DNA from: Clostridia bacterium
Lineage (GTDB): Bacteria; Bacillota_A; Clostridia; Oscillospirales; Acutalibacteraceae
Assembly (NCBI GenBank): GCA_017549665.1
Contig: JAFYUD010000080.1
Coordinates: forward strand, 1-19,328
DNA length: 19,328 bases
Direction: 5' to 3'
Below are positions 7,962-14,159 of the stretch, in pieces. How positions within the stretch are numbered: position 1 is the first letter of the stretch; each line of letters starts with the position of its first letter. The notes below the pieces were generated by a model. That model did no database searches and was not told the origin of the DNA. It saw nothing but the letters and a program-made list of their open reading frames with translations. The position numbers and the translations under genes are program-made.

Positions 7962-9281
7962 ATGATAGCTTTACCTTCGCAAATCAATACAATTTTTGAC
8001 ACTCTCAGCCGCAACGGACACGAAGCTTACGTGGTGGGCGGATGTGTGCGTGATTTTATCATGGGCAAGCAGCCTCACGACTGGGACGTTACAACAAGTG
8101 CATCACCTGAAGAGATAAAAGCTTCATTTGCCGGCTTCAGAACAATTGACACGGGAATACAGCACGGCACGGTAACTGTCATCGTTGATTCACAGCCCTT
8201 CGAAATCACTTCATTCAGAATTGACGGAGAATATACCGACAACCGCCACCCTGACAGCGTGCAGTTTACAAAGAATATCAATGAAGACCTTGCACGCAGA
8301 GATTTCACAATGAATGCCATCGCATACAATCCCGAAACAGGCTATATTGACCCCTTTGACGGAAAGACAGACATTGAAAACAAGATTATACGCTGTGTAG
8401 GTGACCCTGACAAGCGCTTCAATGAAGATGCACTCAGAATTCTCAGAGCACTGAGATTTTCTTCTGCACTGGGTTTTTCAATCGAAGACAGCACTTCAGA
8501 ATCAATAATTAAAAACGAAAATCTCATATCAAATGTGGCAGTTGAAAGAATTGCAGTGGAGCTTATTAAGCTGCTCACAGGCAAGAATGTATTCTCTGTC
8601 CTTACAAAATACAGAAGTGTCATAGCTGTATTTATTCCCGAGCTTGCTCTTGAATTTGATTTCAGACAGTACGGAAAGAAGCACGGATATGACGCATGGA
8701 TTCACACAGCGCTGACTGTGGCTAACATTGAAGATGATCCGATTTTAAGACTTACCATGCTCCTTCACGACACCGGCAAGCCTGCTACACATCATCGCAA
8801 CGAAAACGGTGATTCGACCTTCAGAAATCATGCTGCAGTAGGCGGGGTTATTGCTGAAAATATACTCAGAAGACTTCACATGAGTAACGAATATATAAAA
8901 ACTGTATCCTACCTCGTTTCGGTTCACGATTGGGAAGTTCCGGAATCAAGAGTTCAGGTAAAAAAGTATATCCGTGATCTTGGTGAAAACAATTATATCA
9001 GACTTATGAAAATCAGACGTGCCGACAAATCTGCACTTGCTGCAGGTTTCAGGGATATTTCCGACAAGCTGATTTTTGCTTACAGGGAGTTTGACGATGT
9101 AATCGAAAAAGAGGAGCCATACTTACTGTCTCATCTTGCAGTAAAAGGCTCAGACGTAAAGGATATTTTCATTCCCGAAGAAATCGGTGAGAAGCTCAAT
9201 GCGCTTCTTGATTTTGTCATCGAAAATCCTGAATGCAACAATAAAAAAATCCTGCTTGAAAAAGCAAGAGCAATAAGATAA
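7962..9281 (+). CDS. cca: CCA tRNA nucleotidyltransferase with HD domain
   Basis: A 439-residue class II nucleotidyltransferase that builds or repairs the 3' CCA end of tRNAs. The head domain has 'VVGGCVRD' (24-31), the catalytic D40 and D42 in 'HDWDVTT', and 'RRDFTMNA' (112-119) for nucleotide selection. The 'GDPDKRFNEDALRILRALRF' neck motif covers 147-166. A C-terminal HD-type domain follows, with H248, H269/D270 ('LLHDTGK') and H290, as in many Firmicute CCA enzymes where it gives phosphatase/phosphodiesterase-like activity. AGGAG at 7949-7953 supports the ATG. It is monocistronic, ending at a terminator. Related poly(A) polymerases and split A-/CC-adding enzymes share this fold, so strict CCA specificity is inferred from general similarity. 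Confidence 0.92.
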   Translation: MIALPSQINTIFDTLSRNGHEAYVVGGCVRDFIMGKQPHDWDVTTSASPEEIKASFAGFRTIDTGIQHGTVTVIVDSQPFEITSFRIDGEYTDNRHPDSVQFTKNINEDLARRDFTMNAIAYNPETGYIDPFDGKTDIENKIIRCVGDPDKRFNEDALRILRALRFSSALGFSIEDSTSESIIKNENLISNVAVERIAVELIKLLTGKNVFSVLTKYRSVIAVFIPELALEFDFRQYGKKHGYDAWIHTALTVANIEDDPILRLTMLLHDTGKPATHHRNENGDSTFRNHAAVGGVIAENILRRLHMSNEYIKTVSYLVSVHDWEVPESRVQVKKYIRDLGENNYIRLMKIRRADKSALAAGFRDISDKLIFAYREFDDVIEKEEPYLLSHLAVKGSDVKDIFIPEEIGEKLNALLDFVIENPECNNKKILLEKARAIR

Positions 9282-9292
9282 ATATAAAAATG

Positions 9293-9325
9293 AAAAACTC
9301 CCGTAAAAATACGGGAGTGTTTTTC
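9293..9325. terminator. Bidirectional terminator between cca and the small lipoprotein gene
   Basis: An 8-bp stem (9298-9305 with 9310-9317) closes a 4-base A loop. An A run precedes it (9293-9297) and a T run follows (9320-9324). It can end cca on the plus strand and the lipoprotein gene on the minus strand. Confidence 0.88.
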
Positions 9326-9348
9326 ATACATCAGTTAGTTACTGAGAA

Positions 9349-9492
9349 TTAAGCCTCTGAACCTGACTCAACTTCAACAACAACATCTGTTGTGCCTTCT
9401 TCTGTTGTTGTGTTCTCTGTGCAGCCTGCGAATGAGAATACCATAGCAGCTGAAACTGCAAGAGCAGCGATTGTGATAATAACTTTCTTCAT
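9349..9492 (-). CDS. Small lipoprotein, 47 residues
   Basis: A short gene. The protein begins MKK, has a hydrophobic stretch at about 4-21, and a lipobox-like F-A-G-C with C24 as the lipidation site. After cleavage only 24 residues remain (C24-A47): a Thr/Glu-rich stretch, then V-V-V-E-V-E and an acidic, Ser/Gly-containing end. AGGAGAT (9501-9507 on the minus strand) lies 8 bases before the ATG, which strongly supports translation. It shares the terminator with cca and diverges from the dockerin-protein gene. I do not recognise a family, and the mature part looks unstructured. It may be a surface-attached peptide, a small membrane-associated regulator, or a remnant of a longer lipoprotein. 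Codon use resembles its neighbours. Confidence 0.8.
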   Translation of the reverse strand: MKKVIITIAALAVSAAMVFSFAGCTENTTTEEGTTDVVVEVESGSEA

Positions 9493-9624
9493 CTTTATGT
9501 ATCTCCTTTCATAGTATCGTACTTACGTAGGATTCTTATAATACTTAAATTACAGAGCAATTCGACAAGTGTCTCACTGCATTGCATACTTTACAGCATT
9601 TCGCACACAAAGTCAATGATTATA

Positions 9625-9655
9625 ACAAGTTTGTAACGAGTTATTACAAACTTGT
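9625..9655. repeat. Perfect 12-bp inverted repeat in the divergent intergenic region
   Basis: The arms ACAAGTTTGTAA (9625-9636) and TTACAAACTTGT (9644-9655) match exactly around a 7-base spacer. It lies 25 bases upstream of the -35 box of the dockerin-protein gene and within the promoter region of the lipoprotein gene. An operator for a dimeric regulator is the favoured reading. A T run at 9659-9663 could make it a weak plus-strand terminator, but no plus-strand transcript is expected to reach it past the cca terminator. Confidence 0.7.
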
Positions 9656-9680
9656 AACTTTTTCCGTTAAGATGTTACAG

Positions 9681-9709
9681 TTGACTTATCTTCAATACTA
9701 TTTTATAAT
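9681..9709 (+). promoter_or_regulatory. Strong sigma-A promoter of the dockerin/InlB-repeat gene
   Basis: TTGACT (9681-9686), 17 bases, TATAAT (9704-9709): one mismatch from the full consensus. The leader is about 23 bases, with the SD-like AAGGAGATG directly before the start. This is the best promoter in the window. Confidence 0.78.
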
Positions 9710-9738
9710 ATTATCAGCACATCATAAGGAGATGTACC

Positions 9739-11514
9739 ATGTCTAAACACATTAAATTTATTGCATTTGTAATAATTATTGCGATGCTGTTTACAGTATC
9801 AGTATTTGCATCTGCCGAAAACAAAATTACATATGACTACACTTCTGCGGCAAGCCGTGCCGAGTATATAGTAAATCCGAATCCTGCTTCATACACTGAC
9901 AGCACTGAGTATTCACTCAAGGATGCTTCCTGTGACGGATTTGAATTTGCAGGCTGGTTTACGGACTCAGAATGCACAACTCAGGTTACTGCTCTTGATG
10001 ATTTATCCGGTGATATAACACTTTATGCACAGTGGTACGAAATGTCATACAGTATATCTTATGTACTTACCACACCCGGTGTGCCTGTTTCCGCATCAGA
10101 TGTCAGCAATCCGAATGTCCATGTAAGACTTGCAAGTGAAGAAGTTTTCCTTTCAGAGCCGTCATATATTGACAGCACATATACATTCGACGGTTGGTAT
10201 CTTGACGAAAGCTATACTGAAAAAATCGAAATTATTGACGAATTCACATGCAGTGACATCACTCTGTATGCACACTGGATAAACACTGAGTTTGAAATCC
10301 GTTATGAAATGGGCGAAGTTGAAAACGGAGTTTATCCCGTAATCAACAACAACCCTGACAGATATATCTATAATACTGAAATTATCCTTACAGATGCTTA
10401 CACTGATGACCCTGCATACTCTTTTGAAGGCTGGTATACAGACGCATATTTTACCGAAAAAGCAGACAGTATTCCTGCAGGCACAAGAGGTGAAGTAACT
10501 CTGTATGCAAACTGGATAAAAACAGAGTATAATATCACTTATATACTCGCAGATAACAGCGGAATCAGCGCTGACAGCATAACAAATCCCAACGGCAATA
10601 TCCGTACAGCTGACAAGGATTTCTTTTTATCAGCACCCGAAACAACTGATAAGAGCTTTAAATTCGTAGCATGGTACACATCCCCCGACTTTGCTTCAAA
10701 CACAAGAGTGTCACGAATCAAAGCAGGTGTTACGGAAGATGTTACTCTTTACGCAAAATGGGACACTGCTGTTTACTCAATCACATATGATTTAGGAAGC
10801 ATTGATACCCGTCAGAGCGGCATAATAAACGATAATCCCGATGAGTACAGATTCGGTGACACAATCAACCTTTCCGACGCAACGGCAGATGGTTTCATAT
10901 TCAATTGCTGGTGTACTGACGCAGCACTTAAAAATCCTGTTTCAGCTATCACACCCGATATGTACGGTGATATCACACTCTATGCTGATATCACAGAGAA
11001 AACATATTCAATCACATACATTGTTGAAGATAAGGAAGTAAAAGCTTCTCAGGTTGTAAACACAAGCCCCACAGTAAGAACAACATCAGAAAGAACATAT
11101 TTTGATGATGCAAGAACAATCAATACGGAATACAAATTCGGCGGCTGGTATTATGATAAGGAATTCACTCAGGAGGCTACATTCGTAAGAGCATATACTG
11201 CTGAAAATGTCACTGTTTATGCAAAGTGGATAAAGATAGCATCCTATCTGCCGGTATGGGGCGATGTAAACCTTTCAGAAGAGCTTTCTGCTGCAGATGC
11301 AAGAATTATACTCCGTTACGCCGCAGGGCTTGAAACGGCATTTGACGAAATACAGCTGCGTCTTGCTGACCTTAACAATGACACAAAGGTAAATGCTGCT
11401 GATGCAAGACTTGCACTCAGACTTTCTGCAGGGCTTGAAAAAGAAGAAGAGCTTATTGAAAAATATTCACTTCCCGAAATTCTTCTTGAAGACGGTGAAA
11501 TTATTTTCAAGTAA
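9739..11514 (+). CDS. Secreted InlB-type-repeat protein with C-terminal dockerin
   Basis: A 591-residue exported protein. The signal peptide covers about 1-26 (cleavage likely after 'FASA'). Six repeats of the InlB B-repeat/Listeria-Bacteroides (Flg_new) type then follow, ending at 'LYAQW' 95-99, 'LYAHW' 176-180, 'LYANW' 255-259, 'LYAKW' 337-341, 'LYADI' 414-418 and 'VYAKW' 493-497. They alternate in two types. Residues 508-567 form a type I dockerin with two calcium loops. The second (D544, N546, D548, N552, D555) is complete. The first (D509, N511, S513, S517, D520) has Ser at position 5. Each is followed by an 'A-R-x-x-L-R' helix. A 24-residue acidic tail follows. There is no catalytic domain and no sortase motif. 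The dockerin would bind a cohesin on a scaffoldin or cell-surface protein; the repeats probably act as spacer or adhesin. No cohesin gene is in the window. Confidence 0.9.
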   Translation: MSKHIKFIAFVIIIAMLFTVSVFASAENKITYDYTSAASRAEYIVNPNPASYTDSTEYSLKDASCDGFEFAGWFTDSECTTQVTALDDLSGDITLYAQWYEMSYSISYVLTTPGVPVSASDVSNPNVHVRLASEEVFLSEPSYIDSTYTFDGWYLDESYTEKIEIIDEFTCSDITLYAHWINTEFEIRYEMGEVENGVYPVINNNPDRYIYNTEIILTDAYTDDPAYSFEGWYTDAYFTEKADSIPAGTRGEVTLYANWIKTEYNITYILADNSGISADSITNPNGNIRTADKDFFLSAPETTDKSFKFVAWYTSPDFASNTRVSRIKAGVTEDVTLYAKWDTAVYSITYDLGSIDTRQSGIINDNPDEYRFGDTINLSDATADGFIFNCWCTDAALKNPVSAITPDMYGDITLYADITEKTYSITYIVEDKEVKASQVVNTSPTVRTTSERTYFDDARTINTEYKFGGWYYDKEFTQEATFVRAYTAENVTVYAKWIKIASYLPVWGDVNLSEELSAADARIILRYAAGLETAFDEIQLRLADLNNDTKVNAADARLALRLSAGLEKEEELIEKYSLPEILLEDGEIIFK

Positions 11515-11528
11515 TTTAATATTTTCTA

Positions 11529-11557
11529 TTGCAATTTCAATTCATAAGTTGTAAAAT
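11529..11557 (+). promoter_or_regulatory. Candidate promoter of the pduL gene
   Basis: TTGCAA (11529-11534), 17 bases, TAAAAT (11552-11557). It lies in the 76-base gap after the dockerin-protein gene, where no clear terminator is visible, so read-through from upstream is also possible. Confidence 0.55.
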
Positions 11558-11590
11558 TATGTTGAAATTCAGAAAGGATCTGTTTTAATT

Positions 11591-12163
11591 ATGGAAAAAT
11601 TTATTGTTGAAACTTCTGCAAGACATATTCATGTTTCTCAGGCTGACCTTGAAATCCTCTTCGGTGAAGGCTATCAGCTTACAAAGAAAAAGGATCTTTC
11701 ACAGCCCGGACAGTACGTTACAAACGAAAGAGTTGCTGTTGTAGGCCCTAAGAGCCAGTTCCCCGCTGTTTCAATCCTTGGCCCCGTACGCCCCTCAACT
11801 CAGGTTGAAATTTCTGCTACTGACGCTCGTTCAATCGGCGTTGTTGCTCCCATCAGAGAGTCAGGCGACACAGCAGGCTCAGGCGCTTGTAAGATCGTAG
11901 GACCTGCAGGTGAAATCGAAATCAGCGAAGGCGTTATCGTTGCTAAGAGACATATCCACATGACAACAGCTGATGCTGAAAAGTTCGGCGTTGCTGACAA
12001 GGAAATCGTTAATGTAAAGATTGACACAGACGGCAGATCACTCGTTTTCGGTGATGTTGTAGTCAGAGTCAATGACAGCTTCGGCCTTGCAATGCATATT
12101 GATACAGACGAGGCTAACGCTTGCAGCGCAACACCTACAACAATGGGCGAAATCGTTAAATAA
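11591..12163 (+). CDS. pduL: PduL-type phosphate acyltransferase (phosphotransacylase)
   Basis: A 190-residue enzyme of the PduL family, which exchanges CoA and phosphate on short acyl groups (propionyl- or acetyl-CoA to the acyl phosphate) and is unrelated to Pta. The protein shows the two-fold repeat of the family. 'SARHIHVS' (9-16; H12, H14) and 'AKRHIHM' (118-124; H121, H123) supply zinc ligands, and H169 is in 'HIDTDEANA'. Length is close to the core enzyme. It starts directly at the catalytic domain, with no N-terminal encapsulation helix, and no microcompartment shell genes are nearby, so it is probably a free cytosolic enzyme for ATP-yielding acetate or propionate formation. No acetate kinase gene is in the window. 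Its terminator follows at once. Confidence 0.92.
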   Translation: MEKFIVETSARHIHVSQADLEILFGEGYQLTKKKDLSQPGQYVTNERVAVVGPKSQFPAVSILGPVRPSTQVEISATDARSIGVVAPIRESGDTAGSGACKIVGPAGEIEISEGVIVAKRHIHMTTADAEKFGVADKEIVNVKIDTDGRSLVFGDVVVRVNDSFGLAMHIDTDEANACSATPTTMGEIVK

Positions 12164-12176
12164 TCAGTCAAAAACC

Positions 12177-12203
12177 AAAAGCTCCCTTACGGGAGCTTTT
12201 TTT
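12177..12203. terminator. Bidirectional terminator, twin of the one at 14128-14157
   Basis: A 10-bp stem (12177-12186 with 12191-12200) with loop TTAC is followed by T residues to 12203 and preceded by A residues. It ends pduL on the plus strand and the sigma/anti-sigma operon on the minus strand. Confidence 0.92.
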
Positions 12204-12214
12204 GTTGCCAAAAC

Positions 12215-13558
12215 TTATCTTACAGCAATACCGTCCACAACATCCCACATGCTTCCGATAATGAACATCAGATCATTTTCATCAGCATCAGCATCAATTA
12301 TAAATCCGTATGTCACAGTTTTGCTTTCACCGGCATCAAACGGAATTTTAAAATATCCGCCTGTTCCGCCTTTCTGTCCGCTTATATATGAAGCTTCAAA
12401 CAGATTGACTCCGTTAACATCAGATTTGCCGCTGACAGTACATACACCTGCATCAATGTAGAACTGATTTGAGCTATCCTCATTATTCTTCACTTCAATA
12501 TCAATCAACACGATTTTTCTACCGACAATCTTGCTTTCTTTAAGTGATCCGATTGAATTTACACCGTCGCCGTAATCGTATTTTTTGCGTTCATAACTTT
12601 TAAATTTACCGTTTTCATCAATATAGTCAGAAAGCTTATCTGACAATCTGAAAGCTGAATAATCAAGCCCGTTTATGTTATCACGGACATCAATATTTTT
12701 TACTGTCAGTGTATAATCATTACCATCGATATCACCATTGTATGCTACAATATCAAACTCTTCACCAAGCTGTCTGACAACAGCTTCCTTTGCATAAGAA
12801 GAATATGCACCGTCAACAGGCTCCATTATGCCTTCGTTGTCCGCTGTAGGAATATAGGTGTCAACAATAAAAGCTTCTGACTTGTCACATTCTTCAAGAT
12901 AAAGTCCGTTTGCGATTTCCATCATTTCTTCTTCACTGATTCTTTCTGACACATAACAACGAAGAACATAACCGAAATCATCAAAGCTGATCAGAAACTG
13001 TTTGTCATAGCGGTCTCCGTCAGATTCAACACCGGTTTCAATTCTCATTACGACCCCCTTATTTTCACCGAACATACACTCTGCAACACTGCCTACATAA
13101 AGTATTTCAAGGTCTTTTGCCACATCGGAATCAAACAACTGAAATGTTATTCCAGATGCAGCATCTTCTCCCGAATCAGTCTTTATTCCGAATTTATACG
13201 GAGCATCATCAGTGTTAAGATAATCGGGCATATATCCGAAGCAGAGTCTGACATATTCAGCCTTATTTTTTGTTGCTGTGCCGTTTTCCGCTGAATCCTC
13301 GGTTTTATTCTCATCCTGAACCAATGTTACTTTATAATTGTTTTTCTCAACAAATTTTTCATACAGCTCGTTTGCTCCGAAAGCAGAAACTGTAAGCAAT
13401 ACAATTGCCGCTGCGGCGATAGCTGCAATTCTGACAGAGGAAAATCTGCGGATTTTTTTATTATCATCAGCAGCCGTCAGGTTATCGAGTGTCTCAGTAA
13501 CACAAGAATGAAAATTACCTGTCATTTCCGGATATTCATTTTTCAGATCTCTATTCAT
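12215..13558 (-). CDS. Single-pass membrane protein, probable anti-sigma factor
   Basis: A 447-residue protein with a short cytoplasmic N-terminus (about 1-40), one membrane segment (about 43-61) and a large extracytoplasmic part. It starts 2 bases after the ECF sigma factor stop, with GGAGGAG 5 bases before its ATG, so the two are one translational unit. This position and topology are those of an anti-sigma factor that holds the sigma factor at the membrane. The zinc anti-sigma (ZAS) motif HxxxCxxC is absent: the N-terminus has only H17 and C19. The outer part is acidic. Its last 100 residues ('LIDIEVKNNED' onward) read like a DUF4352-type beta-sandwich; this is a tentative match. The signal it senses is unknown. 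Proteins of this layout are common in Clostridia and are often left as hypothetical. Confidence 0.7.
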   Translation of the reverse strand: MNRDLKNEYPEMTGNFHSCVTETLDNLTAADDNKKIRRFSSVRIAAIAAAAIVLLTVSAFGANELYEKFVEKNNYKVTLVQDENKTEDSAENGTATKNKAEYVRLCFGYMPDYLNTDDAPYKFGIKTDSGEDAASGITFQLFDSDVAKDLEILYVGSVAECMFGENKGVVMRIETGVESDGDRYDKQFLISFDDFGYVLRCYVSERISEEEMMEIANGLYLEECDKSEAFIVDTYIPTADNEGIMEPVDGAYSSYAKEAVVRQLGEEFDIVAYNGDIDGNDYTLTVKNIDVRDNINGLDYSAFRLSDKLSDYIDENGKFKSYERKKYDYGDGVNSIGSLKESKIVGRKIVLIDIEVKNNEDSSNQFYIDAGVCTVSGKSDVNGVNLFEASYISGQKGGTGGYFKIPFDAGESKTVTYGFIIDADADENDLMFIIGSMWDVVDGIAVR

Positions 13559-13560
13559 TA

Positions 13561-14022
13561 TTACTCCTCCAATATATCTCTGAGTTTTGCTCTGCCCTGA
13601 GAAAGCCTGCTTTTTACCGTTCCTTGCGGAATTTCAAGAATCCGTGCCGTCTCCTCAACCGAATACCCTTCTACATAATGCAGCTGCACCGTAATGCGTA
13701 TCTTTTCGGGCAATCTCATAATTGAGTCAAACACGTACGAGAACTCTTCTGTCTTTGCTTCTTCAGACAACGTATATTCACTAAAACTCACTTCATATTT
13801 TTTTGATTTATTGATTTTATAACATTCGTTTATAAGAATCCTTGTAATCCACGTTCTGAAATATTTTTCTTCACGCAGTGTTGCGAGTTTTTCATACGCT
13901 CTGAGAATAGCTTCGTGTACAGCATCTTCACAATCACTTTCGTAAAAGCATATTGATTTTGCGACTCTGTAAAGCATTTCTTCCGAGGACAGAACATTAT
14001 TCTGAAAAGTCTTTTTATCCAT
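13561..14022 (-). CDS. ECF-family RNA polymerase sigma factor
   Basis: A 153-residue extracytoplasmic-function sigma factor. Region 2 covers about 12-75, with the core-binding and -10 melting helix around 'YFRTWITRILINECYKINK' (54-72). Region 4 covers about 98-150, with the -35-binding helix-turn-helix 'YSVEETARILEIPQGTVKSR' (120-139). A longer frame opens at 14067, but the ATG at 14022 has AGGA 7 bases upstream and gives the normal family start, so I use it. It is co-transcribed with the membrane protein that follows, its probable anti-sigma factor. A candidate ECF-type promoter lies upstream, suggesting autoregulation. Two nearly identical terminators isolate the operon from pduL and from the glycosidase operon. 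Its regulon is not visible here. Confidence 0.93.
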   Translation of the reverse strand: MDKKTFQNNVLSSEEMLYRVAKSICFYESDCEDAVHEAILRAYEKLATLREEKYFRTWITRILINECYKINKSKKYEVSFSEYTLSEEAKTEEFSYVFDSIMRLPEKIRITVQLHYVEGYSVEETARILEIPQGTVKSRLSQGRAKLRDILEE

Positions 14023-14069
14023 GATATTATCCTTTCCATGCAAACGGTACCGATTTTTGCATTTCACCT

Positions 14070-14099
14070 ATTAGATAAAAATTTGCCCGTACAGGTTCA
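14070..14099 (-). promoter_or_regulatory. Candidate ECF-type autoregulatory promoter
   Basis: On the minus strand TGAACC (14094-14099) and ATCTAAT (14070-14076) are separated by 17 bases. The first resembles the AAC-containing -35 element of ECF promoters and the second part of their -10 element. A good sigma-A promoter is not evident in this gap. Between it and the start, a 7-bp inverted repeat (ATGCAAA, 14038-14044 with 14056-14062) would form a hairpin in the leader. Confidence 0.4.
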
Positions 14100-14127
14100 T
14101 TTTTCCTGATTTTTTTTACAAAAGCAT

Positions 14128-14157
14128 AAAAAGCTCCCTTACGAGAGCTTTTTTTGT
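14128..14157. terminator. Bidirectional terminator after the GH36 gene
   Basis: The stem 14129-14136 pairs with 14145-14152, with an A run before and a T run (to 14155) after it. On the minus strand it ends the GH2-GH36 operon. Over about 30 bases it matches the terminator at 12177-12207 except for one base. Confidence 0.85.
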
Positions 14158-14159
14158 TG

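Noticed and set aside
9625..9663. Palindrome plus T run as an intrinsic terminator
   Set aside because: The stem is AT-rich with three bases before only five Ts, and cca is already terminated at 9293-9325. An operator reading is preferred.
11533..11569. Inverted repeat AATTTCAA/TTGAAATT upstream of pduL
   Set aside because: Eight AT-rich base pairs around a 21-base loop, likely by chance in an AT-rich gap; no T run follows.
11800..12171. 123-codon minus-strand frame over pduL
   Set aside because: Shadow of the PduL coding sequence; Ser/Thr/Ala-rich low-complexity translation and no start signals.
13497..13510. Zinc anti-sigma (ZAS) motif in the partner protein
   Set aside because: Only H17 and C19 are present, with wrong spacing and no second cysteine.
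13559..13590. Possible frameshift or fusion between sigma factor and anti-sigma genes
   Set aside because: The sigma factor has a normal C-terminus and stop, and GGAGGAG plus ATG directly follow, so these are two genes.
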